From Nucisporomicrobium flavum (GTDB taxonomy: Bacteria > Actinomycetota > Actinomycetes > Mycobacteriales > Micromonosporaceae), in NCBI RefSeq assembly GCF_016464385.1, contig NZ_JADMLH010000008.1, forward strand, positions 70,621 to 129,677: a stretch of DNA of 59,057 bases, read 5' to 3'. The position numbers and the translations under genes were made by a program. Of the stretch, positions 25,062 through 34,193 are shown piece by piece. Every line of letters begins with the position of its first letter. The first letter of the stretch is position 1. Below the pieces are notes generated by a model. That model saw nothing but the letters and a program-made list of their open reading frames with translations, was not told where the DNA came from and searched no databases.

Positions 25062-25657
25062 CGGGCCCATTCCTCCGCGGTTCGCAGGTCGTCGTCCGTG
25101 TCGCAGTCGAACCAGGGCGGCGGCCCGGGCCTGCGCCACGACACCTCGATGAAGCGCAGGTGGTCCAGCAGGGCGTGCATCGAGGCGCCGTGCAGGCTGC
25201 CGCGCTCCTCGGCCAGCTTGGCGACAGCTTCGCGCAGGGCGGTCGTACGCCACACCCCGCAGAGCGTCTGCCGCCGGCCCTCGGCGTCCCGGTAGACCGC
25301 GCCCTGCAGGGGAGCGGATTCCACCGTGAGCCGCAGCACGTCGATCGCCTCACCGGTGAGGAGGGGCAGGTCGGCGGCGAGCAGCGCGGTGAAGCTGACG
25401 CCCTCGGGAACCAGCGCGAGCCCCGCCGCGGTGGCCGCGACCGGCCCACCGCCGGGTGGATCCTCGCTGGTCGAAGCCACCTCGACGGGCAGGTCCGGGG
25501 GTACGCGGCCGACGACCACCTGAGGGTCGGCGTCGTGCACCGCGGCGAGCACCCGGGTCAGCATCGACTGCCCCGCGACCGGGATGGCAGCCTTGTCAGC
25601 CCCACCCATCCGACGCGCTGCACCGCCGGCCAGCACCACCGCCGCGAATCCCCCCAC
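25058..25657 (-). CDS. mobA: Molybdenum cofactor guanylyltransferase (MobA-like)
   Basis: The 199-residue protein has the nucleotidyltransferase start FAAVVLAGGAARRMGGADKAAIPVAG, in which the LAGGxxxRMGGxDK signature is well kept, plus LLAADLPLLTG with the metal-binding Asp. It should add GMP to molybdopterin to make the bis-MGD-type cofactor; a related CTP-using enzyme is possible. The GTG at 25657 is chosen because TACGGT ends 6 bases upstream; reading further upstream gives no plausible protein. It is divergent from fdhD and overlaps the DUF6457 gene. Confidence 0.88.
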   Translation of the reverse strand: MGGFAAVVLAGGAARRMGGADKAAIPVAGQSMLTRVLAAVHDADPQVVVGRVPPDLPVEVASTSEDPPGGGPVAATAAGLALVPEGVSFTALLAADLPLLTGEAIDVLRLTVESAPLQGAVYRDAEGRRQTLCGVWRTTALREAVAKLAEERGSLHGASMHALLDHLRFIEVSWRRPGPPPWFDCDTDDDLRTAEEWAR

Positions 25658-25852
25658 GTACGTACCGTATCCCGCCGAGCCGTCGAGCGTGACTGTGCGG
25701 AGCCCGACACCGCGTGGGCCTGGAACTTCACCGGGCTTTCGTGCTGGTCGCGGGCGTACGGCGCCACCGTGCGGGCTCGCCGCGAATGCGACCGGGTGCG
25801 CGGCCGTTTGCGGCACCCGGTGCAATCGGGCGCACCGGCCTACGCTCGACGG

Positions 25853-26680
25853 ATGGCGCGCACGATGAACCGGCGACCGGTCATGAAGATCGACCTGGAC
25901 GGGTCGGGTGTGCCTCGGCGGCGGTCCGATGACCTCGCGGCCGAGGAGCCGCTCGAGATCCGGCTGCGCAGGGAGCCGCTCGCCGTCACGATGCGTACGC
26001 CTGGTCAGGACATCGACCTGGCAATGGGCTTCCTGCTGACTGAGGGCATCATCCGTGCCGCGGACGACGTCGTCACCGTACAGCTGTGCGCCGGGACTGA
26101 CGCGCCGAACACGTACAACGTGGTGGATGTCGTGCTGGGCGCCCACGTGCCGCCGCCGGACACCGATCCGAGCCGGAACTTCTACACGACGAGCTCGTGC
26201 GGCGTCTGCGGGAAGGCGAGCATCGACGCCGTGCGTACCCGGTCGCGGTTCGACGTGACCGCCGACGAAGTGACGGTCGCCGCCACGACGCTGGCCGAGC
26301 TGCCGGACAAACTGCGGGCCGCGCAACGGACGTTCGACCGTACGGGCGGACTGCACGCGGCCGGGCTGTTCACCGCCGGCGGCGACCTCGTGGTTCTCCG
26401 GGAGGACGTCGGGCGGCACAACGCGGTCGACAAGGTCATCGGGTGGGCCCTGCGGGACGGCCGGCTGCCGCTCGCCGGGCACATCCTGATGGTCTCCGGC
26501 CGGGCCAGTTTCGAGCTCACCCAGAAGGCGTGGATGGCGGGCATTCCGCTGCTGGCGGCGGTGTCCGCCCCGAGCACGCTCGCCGCGGAGCTGGCCGACG
26601 AGGCGGGGATGACCCTGGTCGGCTTCCTGCGCGGATCCTCGATGAACGTCTACACCGGAACGCAGCGGGTCACCGTCTGA
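25853..26680 (+). CDS. fdhD: Formate dehydrogenase accessory sulfurtransferase FdhD
   Basis: The 275-residue protein transfers sulfur from a cysteine desulfurase to the molybdenum cofactor of formate dehydrogenases. The signature TTSSCGVCGKASIDAV contains the paired cysteines C116 and C119. DLAMGFLLTEGII, LREDVGRHNAVDKVIGWAL and VSGRASFELTQKAWMAGIP are also characteristic. TACGCT ends 6 bases before the ATG at 25853. It is divergent from mobA; no formate dehydrogenase gene is in the window. Confidence 0.95.
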   Translation: MARTMNRRPVMKIDLDGSGVPRRRSDDLAAEEPLEIRLRREPLAVTMRTPGQDIDLAMGFLLTEGIIRAADDVVTVQLCAGTDAPNTYNVVDVVLGAHVPPPDTDPSRNFYTTSSCGVCGKASIDAVRTRSRFDVTADEVTVAATTLAELPDKLRAAQRTFDRTGGLHAAGLFTAGGDLVVLREDVGRHNAVDKVIGWALRDGRLPLAGHILMVSGRASFELTQKAWMAGIPLLAAVSAPSTLAAELADEAGMTLVGFLRGSSMNVYTGTQRVTV

Positions 26681-26785
26681 GTTCGTTCCGTCTTCGGCGG
26701 GCATTAATCCGCGCCACCCGGCCCGGACATTCACGGTCATGAGGCTGTCCAGCGTCCGTACCCTCGGAATCGCTGGGAGCCTGAC

Positions 26786-28438
26786 ATGGCACTGTCGCGA
26801 CGTACCCTCCTGCTCAGCGGCGCGGCGGTCGGCGCGGCCACCGCCGCCACGACCTGGCCGCTGGCCGCCTCCGCGGCCCCGTACCGCGGCCCCCTGCGCA
26901 GTGATCCGTTCACCCTCGGCGTCGCGTCCGGCGACCCGGACGCCGACGGCTTCGTGCTCTGGACCCGCCTGGCCCCCGTACCGCTGGCAGAGGACGGGCT
27001 CGGCGGAATGCCGTCGCGGGACGTGCCCGTGCACTGGGAAGTCGCCGCAGACGCGCGCTTCCGCAAGATCGTGCGTCGGGGCGTCGCCGCGGCGCGTGTG
27101 TCGGCTGCCCACACCGTTCACGTGGAGCTGAACGGTCTCCTGCCGGCACGGGAGTACTTCTACCGTTTCAAAGCCGAGAAGTACGTGTCGCCGGTCGGCC
27201 GGACGCGTACGGCCCCGTCCCGCTGGGCCTTCCCGAAGGCGCTCGCCATGTCGTTCGTCTCGTGCTCGCAGTACGAGCACGGATACTTCACCGCGTACCG
27301 GCGGCTGGCGGAAGACCAGCCGGACCTGGTGCTGCACCTGGGCGACTACCAGTACGAATACGCGCCGCACACCTACAACGCGCCGACCGGCAACCCGCGT
27401 GATCACGCCGGCCCGGAGACCGTGACCCTCGCCAACTACCGCCAGCGTCACGCGCAGTACAAGTCCGATCCGGACCTGCAGGCCGCGCACGCCGTCGCGC
27501 CATGGGCGGTGGTCTTCGACGACCACGAGGTCGAGAACAACTGGGCCGACGAGGTGCCGGAGCAGCCCGATCCTCACTTCCTCGCCCGTCGCGCCGCCGC
27601 CTTCCAGGCGTACTACGAGAACATGCCGCTGCGCCGTACCTCGGTGCCCCGCGGCATCGACATGCAGCTCTACCGCCGCCTGCACTGGGGACGCCTCGCC
27701 ACCTTCCACATGCTCGACACCCGGCAGTTCCGCGACGATCAGGGGTGCGACGACGGCTACAAGGACTGCCCCGCGGCCGCCGACCCGGCCCGCTCGATCA
27801 CCGGTGCGCAGCAGGAGGCGTGGCTGATCGACGGGTTCCACCGCTCGTCGGCCCGCTGGGACGTGCTCGGCCAGCAGGTCTTCTTCGGCCAGCGCGACAA
27901 CAGCTCCGGACCGGCCAAGGTCGTGAGCATGGACAGCTGGGACGGGTACGCCGCCTCGCGCGATCGCATCACGCGAGGCTGGGTGAACGCGGGCGTACGG
28001 AACCCCGTCGTGCTGACCGGCGACGTCCACGCGCACTGGGCCGACGAGCTGAAGCTGGACTGGGCCGACCCGACGTCGCGCACGGTCGGCACCGAGCTGG
28101 TGTGTTCCTCGATCACCTCCACGGGCGACGGCGCGGACGTGGTGCCCGGAACCCACCCCTGGGCGGCCTGGAACCCACACCTTCGCTTCTACAACAACCA
28201 GCGCGGCTACGTCCGCACGACGATCACGCCCGACTCGTTGACGGCCGACTTCCGGGTCGTGCCGTACGTGAGCCGTCCCGACGCACCGGCTCACACGCGG
28301 GCCTCGTTCGTCATCGAGGACCGGGTGCCCGGGCTGCACCAGATCGCCGACGACCCGACGCCCGGCGGCACGGCCTCGGCCCTGCGTACGGGTGACCTGG
28401 GCGCGGCGACCGTACGGCAGGAGACGGAGCGCCCCTGA
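26786..28438 (+). CDS. phoD: Alkaline phosphatase D (PhoD) family, Tat-exported
   Basis: The 550-residue protein begins with a twin-arginine signal (LSRRTLLLSGAAVGAATAAT, cleaved near ASAA). The N-terminal domain has FTLGVASGDPDADGFVLWTRL. The metallophosphatase core shows FVSCSQYEHGYFTAY, HLGDYQYEY, FDDHEVENNWADE and LTGDVHAHWADELKLD, matching the metal ligands of PhoD phosphodiesterase/phosphatases. It should release phosphate outside the cell from phosphodiesters and monoesters. GGGAG lies upstream of the ATG. No Pho box could be identified with confidence. Confidence 0.94.
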   Translation: MALSRRTLLLSGAAVGAATAATTWPLAASAAPYRGPLRSDPFTLGVASGDPDADGFVLWTRLAPVPLAEDGLGGMPSRDVPVHWEVAADARFRKIVRRGVAAARVSAAHTVHVELNGLLPAREYFYRFKAEKYVSPVGRTRTAPSRWAFPKALAMSFVSCSQYEHGYFTAYRRLAEDQPDLVLHLGDYQYEYAPHTYNAPTGNPRDHAGPETVTLANYRQRHAQYKSDPDLQAAHAVAPWAVVFDDHEVENNWADEVPEQPDPHFLARRAAAFQAYYENMPLRRTSVPRGIDMQLYRRLHWGRLATFHMLDTRQFRDDQGCDDGYKDCPAAADPARSITGAQQEAWLIDGFHRSSARWDVLGQQVFFGQRDNSSGPAKVVSMDSWDGYAASRDRITRGWVNAGVRNPVVLTGDVHAHWADELKLDWADPTSRTVGTELVCSSITSTGDGADVVPGTHPWAAWNPHLRFYNNQRGYVRTTITPDSLTADFRVVPYVSRPDAPAHTRASFVIEDRVPGLHQIADDPTPGGTASALRTGDLGAATVRQETERP

Positions 28439-28460
28439 CAACCACAGCGCTGTCATGGCA

Positions 28461-29567
28461 TCAGACCCGGCGGCGGGAACGGTAGCGAGCCTTGCGGGCT
28501 GCCGACCCGTCGTCGGGTCGGTGCTTGACGCGTGTTTCGCGACGGCCCGTCTTCCCGCCGCTGTGGTTGCCGCCTTCCAGCCTGCGCAGGCGCTTGGGCC
28601 AGCCGGCCAGCGCCGACGGCGGGACAGCGGCGTGCAGGGTGCTGATCATCGTCAGGGCCATCGAGTAGGTGTCGTCGGCGTCCAGGGCGCGCTCGACGGC
28701 GATGGTCGCGAGGGCGCCCATGCCCGCTCGCCACGCGACGAAGGAGAGAAGGGAGGCGGGGGCCGGTACCCGCAGCGGGTTGACGCGCCGAACCACGTCC
28801 GACCAGAGCGAAATTTCCCAGTCCGCCGTACCGCTGCGGATCCACGCGTAGTCCCGGACGCGCACGGACGTCATGAGGTAGCCAAGCCAGGCGACCTCGT
28901 CGTCGGTGAGGCGTTCCCCGGCGCGGGCGGTGCGCTCGGCGTGCCGGATCGCTGCCCGGCCGGCGCGTACCAGCTCGACGTCATGCTTCGCTGGTCCACG
29001 GCCTCTCAGCTCGCGGAAGTGGGACAGCGCTCGTCCATCAGCCGCGTCCATCGCTTGCCGCTCGTCGCCCGTGGCCGCGGCCAGTCGCTCCTCGAGCACC
29101 CCCCGGTTTGCCAGAGCGACCGCCCCCGCGAAGGTCGCCTCCGTCGCCAGCACGCTGTCCGGTGGGTCGCACGGCTTGCCTTCCGCCGGGCAGCAGGCCG
29201 GCTTGGTGCACAGGTAGGACCAGAAGCGCCCGTCGGCGACCCGGAACTCGTCGAGGATCCTCACACCCGCCCCGGTCAGCGCGCGGGCGAGGTGCTGGAC
29301 GGACGGTGTCACCCGCTCGCCGTCCCCGTACCCGATGATCGTGACGCCTTCGGGCTCCTGCTCGGCGACGACCGTGGCGAGGTGCAGCACGGGGGCGCGT
29401 GCCTCGGTGTCGGCGACGCCGGCTTCCGGCAGGTCGATGCGGGCCGCGAAAGCCAGGCGGCTCTCCTTGACCGCGGCGACGACCAGGCTGTCCGACGGAT
29501 GGAAACCGATCAGGTACGGAACCGCGGTGATCAACTCGGCCGGCGTGCGGACTTTCAGCTTCGTCAT
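28461..29567 (-). CDS. DUF4192 domain-containing protein
   Basis: The 368-residue actinobacterial protein begins KLKVRTPAELITAVPYLIGFHPSDSLVVAAV, the standard opening of DUF4192. It has no membrane segments and no known function. The tail is basic (KTGRRETRVKHRPDDGSAARKARYRSRRR). Two TGTGGATAA sites lie 54-103 bases upstream of its start. Confidence 0.88.
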   Translation of the reverse strand: MTKLKVRTPAELITAVPYLIGFHPSDSLVVAAVKESRLAFAARIDLPEAGVADTEARAPVLHLATVVAEQEPEGVTIIGYGDGERVTPSVQHLARALTGAGVRILDEFRVADGRFWSYLCTKPACCPAEGKPCDPPDSVLATEATFAGAVALANRGVLEERLAAATGDERQAMDAADGRALSHFRELRGRGPAKHDVELVRAGRAAIRHAERTARAGERLTDDEVAWLGYLMTSVRVRDYAWIRSGTADWEISLWSDVVRRVNPLRVPAPASLLSFVAWRAGMGALATIAVERALDADDTYSMALTMISTLHAAVPPSALAGWPKRLRRLEGGNHSGGKTGRRETRVKHRPDDGSAARKARYRSRRRV

Positions 29568-29620
29568 GCCCGGCAGCGTGGCCCAGAGCGCCCGGACGCC
29601 GCGTGCCGAATCGGCCGGCC

Positions 29621-29669
29621 TGTGGATAACCCCAAGATCATGACAGGCGGAAAGCCCTGATGTGGATAA
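29621..29669. promoter_or_regulatory. Two TTATCCACA (DnaA-box type) sites 40 bp apart
   Basis: TGTGGATAA occurs at 29621-29629 and 29661-29669, both the exact complement of TTATCCACA and in the same orientation. The 40-bp spacing is close to four helical turns. They lie in the gap between the GNAT and DUF4192 genes. Whether DnaA binds them is untested. Confidence 0.5.
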
Positions 29670-29767
29670 CCGGCGAGCGGGTCCGCCAAGCCTGGCAGGC
29701 TGCCCGGGCAGAGGAGGCGGCCCGCCGGACCCCGCCTACGCAGGCCTTGTCCCGGGTCCCACGAGAG

Positions 29768-30271
29768 TCAGGAGCGGAATTGAAGTTCGTGCAGCTCAAG
29801 GCCGTCCTGCTGCCACTCGTGCGTGTGGCGGTCCAGGTCCATCGTCAGTTCGATCGACGACACCACGTCGTAGCCCGCAGCGTGCAAGCTGCGGATCGCG
29901 TCCACGTTTCTGGACGCGGGCGAGATCGTGAGCGACAGCATGTTGCGCTTCTTCGCTTCCTGCGCGACGTGGCGCAGCAGCTTGCGGCCTACGCCTTTGT
30001 GGCGGTGCGAAGCCGTCACGACCACCGGCTCCACCTCGCCGGCACGCCCCCGCATGATCAGCCCGACGAGCCCGATCACGCCGTCGTCCGCATGGTCGGC
30101 GACCCAGAGCCCGCCCAGGTCCAGCCGGGTGAGGTATTCCTCGAAGCCCGCGCCGCCGTCGTCCGAGGCGTCGCCGTACATCCGGTTGTGCTGAGCCGAC
30201 AGTTCCGCCCACAGGCGGCGGCCGGAACTGTGATCGCTCGGCCGGTACGAACGCACAGCGACAGGTGTCAT
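29768..30271 (-). CDS. GNAT family N-acetyltransferase
   Basis: The 167-residue protein has a GNAT core: VRSYRPSDHSSGRRLWAELS, WVADHADDGVIGLVGLIMRG, then VEPVVVTASHRHKGVGRKLLRHV, where RHKGVG is the acetyl-CoA pyrophosphate loop, and SRNVDAIRSLHAAGYDVVSSIEL. The substrate cannot be assigned. CAAAAT lies 6 bases before the ATG at 30271, a weaker -10. It is divergent from the fructosamine kinase-like gene. Confidence 0.88.
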   Translation of the reverse strand: MTPVAVRSYRPSDHSSGRRLWAELSAQHNRMYGDASDDGGAGFEEYLTRLDLGGLWVADHADDGVIGLVGLIMRGRAGEVEPVVVTASHRHKGVGRKLLRHVAQEAKKRNMLSLTISPASRNVDAIRSLHAAGYDVVSSIELTMDLDRHTHEWQQDGLELHELQFRS

Positions 30272-30312
30272 GCCGACATTTTGACTCCGATTGGGAGGCG
30301 CCGTAACCCGAA

Positions 30313-31209
30313 GTGGAAGATAAGGCGGTGGATCTGCCGTACCTACGCGCGCACCCGCAGCACCTCCCGACATTTCTCACGCACCAGCGAATCCGTGAGA
30401 CGCCTGTCGGAGGGGGTCACGTATGCACCGCATCGCGCCTGACCTTGGACGATGGCTTCTCGCTGTTCGCCAAGACCTGGCCGTCCGGCAAGCCGCCGGA
30501 GCACTTCTTCGCCACCGAGGCAGCCGGATTGTCCTGGCTTCGCGAAGCGGGCACGGTGCCGATTCCGGAAGTGTTCGTGGCGCTGGACGAGATGCTCGCC
30601 CTCGAATGGGTGGAACCGGGCTCGGCCACTGCGGCCGCGGCGGAACGCTTCGGGCGGGACCTCGCCGGCATGCATCGCGCCGGGGCCGACGGCTTCGGTG
30701 CCTCATGGCCTGGATTCATCGGCCCGTTGCAGCAGGACAACACCCCGTCGGAGGGACCGTGGGGCGCGTGGTTCGGCGAGCGTCGGCTGCGGCCGCACCT
30801 GAGGACGTCGGCGGATCGGGGGGCGCTGTCACCGGACGATGTCGCGGCCGTCGACCGCATCATCGAGCGCATCGACTCGTACGGCGGGGACGAGCGGCCG
30901 GCGCGGGTGCACGGCGACCTGTGGCCGGGGAACGTGTTGTGGGGGGCGGACGGCCGCGCCTGGCTCGTCGACCCGGCCGCGCACGGTGGGCACCGGGAGA
31001 CCGACCTGGCGCAGTTGGCGCTGTTCGGCGGGGCACCGCACCTGCAGAGCATCCTGTCGGCGTACGAGGAGGTGTGGCCGTTGAGCGAGGGGTGGCGGGA
31101 CCGTGTCGCCTTGCATCAGCTGCACCTGTTGCTTGTGCACACGGCCGCGTTCGGGGCGGCGTACGGCGGGGCGGTGCGCTCGGCGGTGGACTCCCTGCTC
31201 GGGAGATAG
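30313..31209 (+). CDS. Fructosamine kinase family protein
   Basis: The 298-residue protein has an aminoglycoside phosphotransferase-like fold: LFAKTWPSGKPPEHFFATEAAGLSWLRE, LALEWVEPG, GFIGPLQQDNT, the catalytic loop RVHGDLWPGNVLW and the metal loop LVDPAAHGGHRETDLAQL. Members of this family phosphorylate fructosamine or ribulosamine adducts on proteins, starting deglycation. A general small-molecule kinase role is possible. The start (GTG 30313) is uncertain; GTG 30328 is also in frame. Confidence 0.9.
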   Translation: MEDKAVDLPYLRAHPQHLPTFLTHQRIRETPVGGGHVCTASRLTLDDGFSLFAKTWPSGKPPEHFFATEAAGLSWLREAGTVPIPEVFVALDEMLALEWVEPGSATAAAAERFGRDLAGMHRAGADGFGASWPGFIGPLQQDNTPSEGPWGAWFGERRLRPHLRTSADRGALSPDDVAAVDRIIERIDSYGGDERPARVHGDLWPGNVLWGADGRAWLVDPAAHGGHRETDLAQLALFGGAPHLQSILSAYEEVWPLSEGWRDRVALHQLHLLLVHTAAFGAAYGGAVRSAVDSLLGR

Positions 31210-31291
31210 GTCTCCAGCGAGGGCGCATGACATGCACCGCAGTACGGATCGGGCAGCGGCAATTGTCGTATCCAGGCGCTAGGTTCGAGCA

Positions 31292-32395
31292 GTGACCGAG
31301 CTTGCCGTACCTGCCGTTCCGCAGCGGGCGTCCGAGCACGGAGGCATGCCTGAGCTCTCGCCGTCCGTTCCGGAGCGTCCGGGGCGCGGTGGGATGCTCA
31401 CCGACCGCTTCGGGCGGGTGGCGACCGACCTCCGCGTCTCGCTGACCGACCGCTGCAACCTGCGGTGCACCTACTGCATGCCCGAGGAAGGGCTCGCGTG
31501 GATGCCGCAGGAGCAGCAGCTGACCGACGGCGAGGTCGGGCGGCTCCTGCGGATCGCCGTGGAGCAACTGGGCGTCACCGAGGTCCGGTTCACCGGCGGC
31601 GAGCCGCTGATCCGGCGCGGCCTGCTGGGCATCGTCGCCGCGGCGGCCGAGCTGCGGCCCCGTCCGAGGCTGTCGATCACGACCAACGGCATCGGCCTGG
31701 AGCGGCTGGCGCGCCCGCTCCGAGACGCGGGGCTCGATCGGGTCAACGTTTCGCTGGACACGTTGTCGCCCGCCCGCTTCCAGCAGCTCACGCACCGCGA
31801 TCGCCACGCCGATGTGCTGAAGGGCCTCGCCGGCGCCGCGGAGGCCGGGCTCACGCCGGTGAAGATCAACACTGTGCTGATGCGGGGCATCAACGACGAC
31901 GAGGCGCCGGCTCTGCTGCAGTTCGCGCTGGACCACGGGTACGAGCTGAGGTTCATCGAGCAGATGCCGTTGGATGCCCAGCACAAGTGGGACCGGCACG
32001 AGATGGTCACCGCAGCGGCGATCCTGCAGTCGCTGGAGCCGTACGGGTTGCTGCCCGACCCGGTTTCACGTGGAACAGCGCCGGCCGAGACGTGGCTGGT
32101 GCCGGGGTACGTGGACGCCGCTGGGAACCCCGCACGGGTCGGCGTCATCGGCAGTGTGACCAGGCCGTTCTGCGGTGACTGCGACCGTACGCGTCTGACG
32201 GCCGACGGTCAGGTGCGCAACTGCCTGTTCGCCACCGGAGAGTCGGACCTGCGCGGGCTCGTACGCGGCGACACCTCCGACGAGAGGGTCGCCGACGCCT
32301 GGCGGGCGGCGATGTGGGGCAAGAAGGCCGGCCACGGGATCGATGACCCGTCGTTCCTCCAGCCTGTCCGCCCGATGTCGGCGATCGGGGGTTGA
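31292..32395 (+). CDS. moaA: GTP 3',8-cyclase MoaA
   Basis: The 367-residue radical SAM enzyme carries out the first step of molybdenum cofactor synthesis. The N-terminal iron-sulfur motif is CNLRCTYC (C55, C59, C62); the C-terminal cluster cysteines are C294, C297 and C311 in FCGDCDRTRLTADGQVRNC. FTGGEPLIRRGL is the usual SAM-binding region. The final residues are ...RPMSAIGG, keeping the C-terminal GG required with MoaC. The GTG start is 6 bases after TAGGTT. A parS-like 14-mer lies within the coding sequence at 32063-32076. moaD follows 5 bases after the stop. Confidence 0.97.
   Translation: MTELAVPAVPQRASEHGGMPELSPSVPERPGRGGMLTDRFGRVATDLRVSLTDRCNLRCTYCMPEEGLAWMPQEQQLTDGEVGRLLRIAVEQLGVTEVRFTGGEPLIRRGLLGIVAAAAELRPRPRLSITTNGIGLERLARPLRDAGLDRVNVSLDTLSPARFQQLTHRDRHADVLKGLAGAAEAGLTPVKINTVLMRGINDDEAPALLQFALDHGYELRFIEQMPLDAQHKWDRHEMVTAAAILQSLEPYGLLPDPVSRGTAPAETWLVPGYVDAAGNPARVGVIGSVTRPFCGDCDRTRLTADGQVRNCLFATGESDLRGLVRGDTSDERVADAWRAAMWGKKAGHGIDDPSFLQPVRPMSAIGG
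32063..32076. promoter_or_regulatory. parS-like site inside moaA
   Basis: GTTTCACGTGGAAC differs at one position from the widely conserved ParB target GTTTCACGTGAAAC and is followed by A, as in the extended consensus. It encodes ordinary MoaA residues (VSRGT). Origin-proximal parS sites in actinomycetes often lie within genes. Confidence 0.65.
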
Positions 32396-32400
32396 GCGGC

Positions 32401-32643
32401 ATGCCTCAGGTCCGATACTTCGCAGGAGCGCGCGCCGCGGCCGGCGGTGTACGCGAGGAAGCCGCCGACGCCACGTCGGTGGACGAGCTGGTGAACGAGT
32501 TGACCGCCCGGCACGGGGAACGACTCGCCGTCGTCCTCAAGGCCGCGAGTTTCCTCGTCGACGGCCTCGCCTGCCATGATCGGCAAGCGGCGCTGCCCGC
32601 CGGGGCGACCGTCGACGTCCTGCCCCCCTTCGCCGGAGGCTGA
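32401..32643 (+). CDS. moaD: Molybdopterin synthase small subunit MoaD (sulfur carrier)
   Basis: The 80-residue ubiquitin-like protein ends in PPFAGG, the C-terminal Gly-Gly that is thiocarboxylated to deliver sulfur. QVRYFAGARAAAGG and SVDELVNELTARHGERLA are typical. It acts with MoaE (encoded at 43.1 kb). The ATG lies 5 bases after the moaA stop, so the pair forms an operon. No adenylating MoeB-like enzyme is in the window. Confidence 0.95.
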   Translation: MPQVRYFAGARAAAGGVREEAADATSVDELVNELTARHGERLAVVLKAASFLVDGLACHDRQAALPAGATVDVLPPFAGG

Positions 32644-32645
32644 GC

Positions 32646-34025
32646 TTGTTCGGGCTGGTCGGACTGGTCTTCGTCGTCATCGGGCTGATCCACCTCTACC
32701 TGTGGAAACGCCTCGTCCGGGACCCCTTCGGCAAGGGCCGCGCCTCCCGCCTCGGCGCCATCGCGGCGGTCGTGCTCGCGCTGCTGATCCCCGCCACCCT
32801 GATCGGTACGCGCGCCGGCTTCGCGAAGTGGCTCGCCTGGCCCGGCTACCTGTGGCTGGCGCTGATGTTCTACCTGCTCGTCGTGCTCGCTGTGCTGGAG
32901 GTTCCGCGCCTGATCGCGAACCTGTGGCTCCGGGCACGGGCGAGGCGGACCGTGCCGGCTGCTGGCGCTGCTGACGCGCCGGATCGTCAGACCGCCGGCG
33001 ACGGAGTGGGGCGCCTCGGCGACTCGCCATCGACCGCGACGGTGGAGGCGGTGCCTGCGGCAGCGGGGCCAGCAACTGCGGAGGCCGTGCCTTCGGCAGC
33101 GGGGCCAGCAACTGCGGCGGCGGAGGCCGTGCCTGCGGCAGCCGGAGCTGCGGGCGTTCCCGCCGGGTCCGAAGCCTCGGCCGCGGGACCGGAGCGACAG
33201 CCTGGCGTCGATCGGCGGCTCGTGCTCGCCCGCGGTGCCGCGATCTTCGCCGGGCTCACCGCCGCCGGCATCACCGGGTACGGCGTCAAGACGGCGACCG
33301 GTGGGCCTCGCCTGGACCGCGTCCAGATCCCGATCGCGAAGCTGCCACGGGGGATGGACGGCACGCGGCTGGCCGTGGTGTCCGACATCCATCTCGGGCC
33401 GCTGACCGGCGTACGGCACACCGAGCGGATCGTCGACCTCATCAACTCCGTCGACGCCGACGTCGTGTGCGTGGTCGGCGACCTCGTGGACGGGAGCGTC
33501 GCCGAGCTGGGGCGGGCCGCCGCTCCTCTCGCCGGGATCCGGTCACGGCGGGGGGCGTACTTCGTCACCGGGAACCACGAGTACTACTCGGGGTACAAGC
33601 AGTGGGTGGACGAGGTCGCCCGGCTGGGGATGCGGCCGTTGCGTAACGAGCGGCTGGAGCTCGACGGGCTGGACCTGGCCGGCGTGAACGACCTGGGCGG
33701 GACGGAGTTCGGCGACGGGCCCGACTACGAGCGGGCGCTCGGCAACCGCGACACCGCCCGGCCGGTCGTGCTGATGGCCCACCAGCCCGTCGTCGCGCGC
33801 GACGTCTCCGAGTACGGGGTCGACCTGCAGGTCTCGGGGCACACCCACGGCGGGCAGATGATGCCTTTCAACCTTCTTGTCAAGCTGGAGCAGCCGGTCG
33901 TGAGCGGCTACGGCAAGGTCGACGGGGTGCCCGTGTACGTGACGAACGGCGCCGGATTCTGGGGACCGCCGGTCCGGGTCGGCGCGCCCCCGCAGGTCAC
34001 CCTCATCGAACTCCGCACGCCATGA
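32646..34025 (+). CDS. Membrane-anchored metallophosphoesterase
   Basis: The 459-residue protein has three N-terminal membrane segments (about 1-20, 38-56, 66-88), an Ala/Pro-rich linker with tandem copies of EAVPAAAGPAT (about 125-180), a further hydrophobic stretch after RR (RRLVLARGAAIFAGLTAAG), and a C-terminal calcineurin-like domain. Metal-binding motifs are SDIHLGP, GDLVDG, GNHEYY, HQP and GHTHGGQ, complete for an active enzyme. The catalytic domain probably faces outward. A TTG start directly after moaD is used here; the separation is 2 bases, so it is probably in the moaA-moaD operon. The substrate is unknown. Confidence 0.88.
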   Translation: MFGLVGLVFVVIGLIHLYLWKRLVRDPFGKGRASRLGAIAAVVLALLIPATLIGTRAGFAKWLAWPGYLWLALMFYLLVVLAVLEVPRLIANLWLRARARRTVPAAGAADAPDRQTAGDGVGRLGDSPSTATVEAVPAAAGPATAEAVPSAAGPATAAAEAVPAAAGAAGVPAGSEASAAGPERQPGVDRRLVLARGAAIFAGLTAAGITGYGVKTATGGPRLDRVQIPIAKLPRGMDGTRLAVVSDIHLGPLTGVRHTERIVDLINSVDADVVCVVGDLVDGSVAELGRAAAPLAGIRSRRGAYFVTGNHEYYSGYKQWVDEVARLGMRPLRNERLELDGLDLAGVNDLGGTEFGDGPDYERALGNRDTARPVVLMAHQPVVARDVSEYGVDLQVSGHTHGGQMMPFNLLVKLEQPVVSGYGKVDGVPVYVTNGAGFWGPPVRVGAPPQVTLIELRTP

Positions 34026-34193
34026 CATCGCCGCGCCGGCGCGGTGGCCGCGAGGTTGAGGGGATCAGCGCGCGCCACCTAAGGGCGTGGTCTTTCCCCA
34101 GGCCGGACCGGGACTGGGTTTGACCGCCACGCCGCAGGGCTACGCGGTCACCTCCTTCGCGGCAACGCCGTAAGCCCCGGCCAGGACGCCACC

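Noticed and set aside
25058..28456. A minus-strand frame of more than 1100 codons running across mobA, fdhD and phoD
   Set aside because: Only its last 199 codons (mobA) look like a protein. The rest is the antisense of clear fdhD and phoD genes, with low-complexity Arg/Val/Gly composition typical of high-GC antisense frames.
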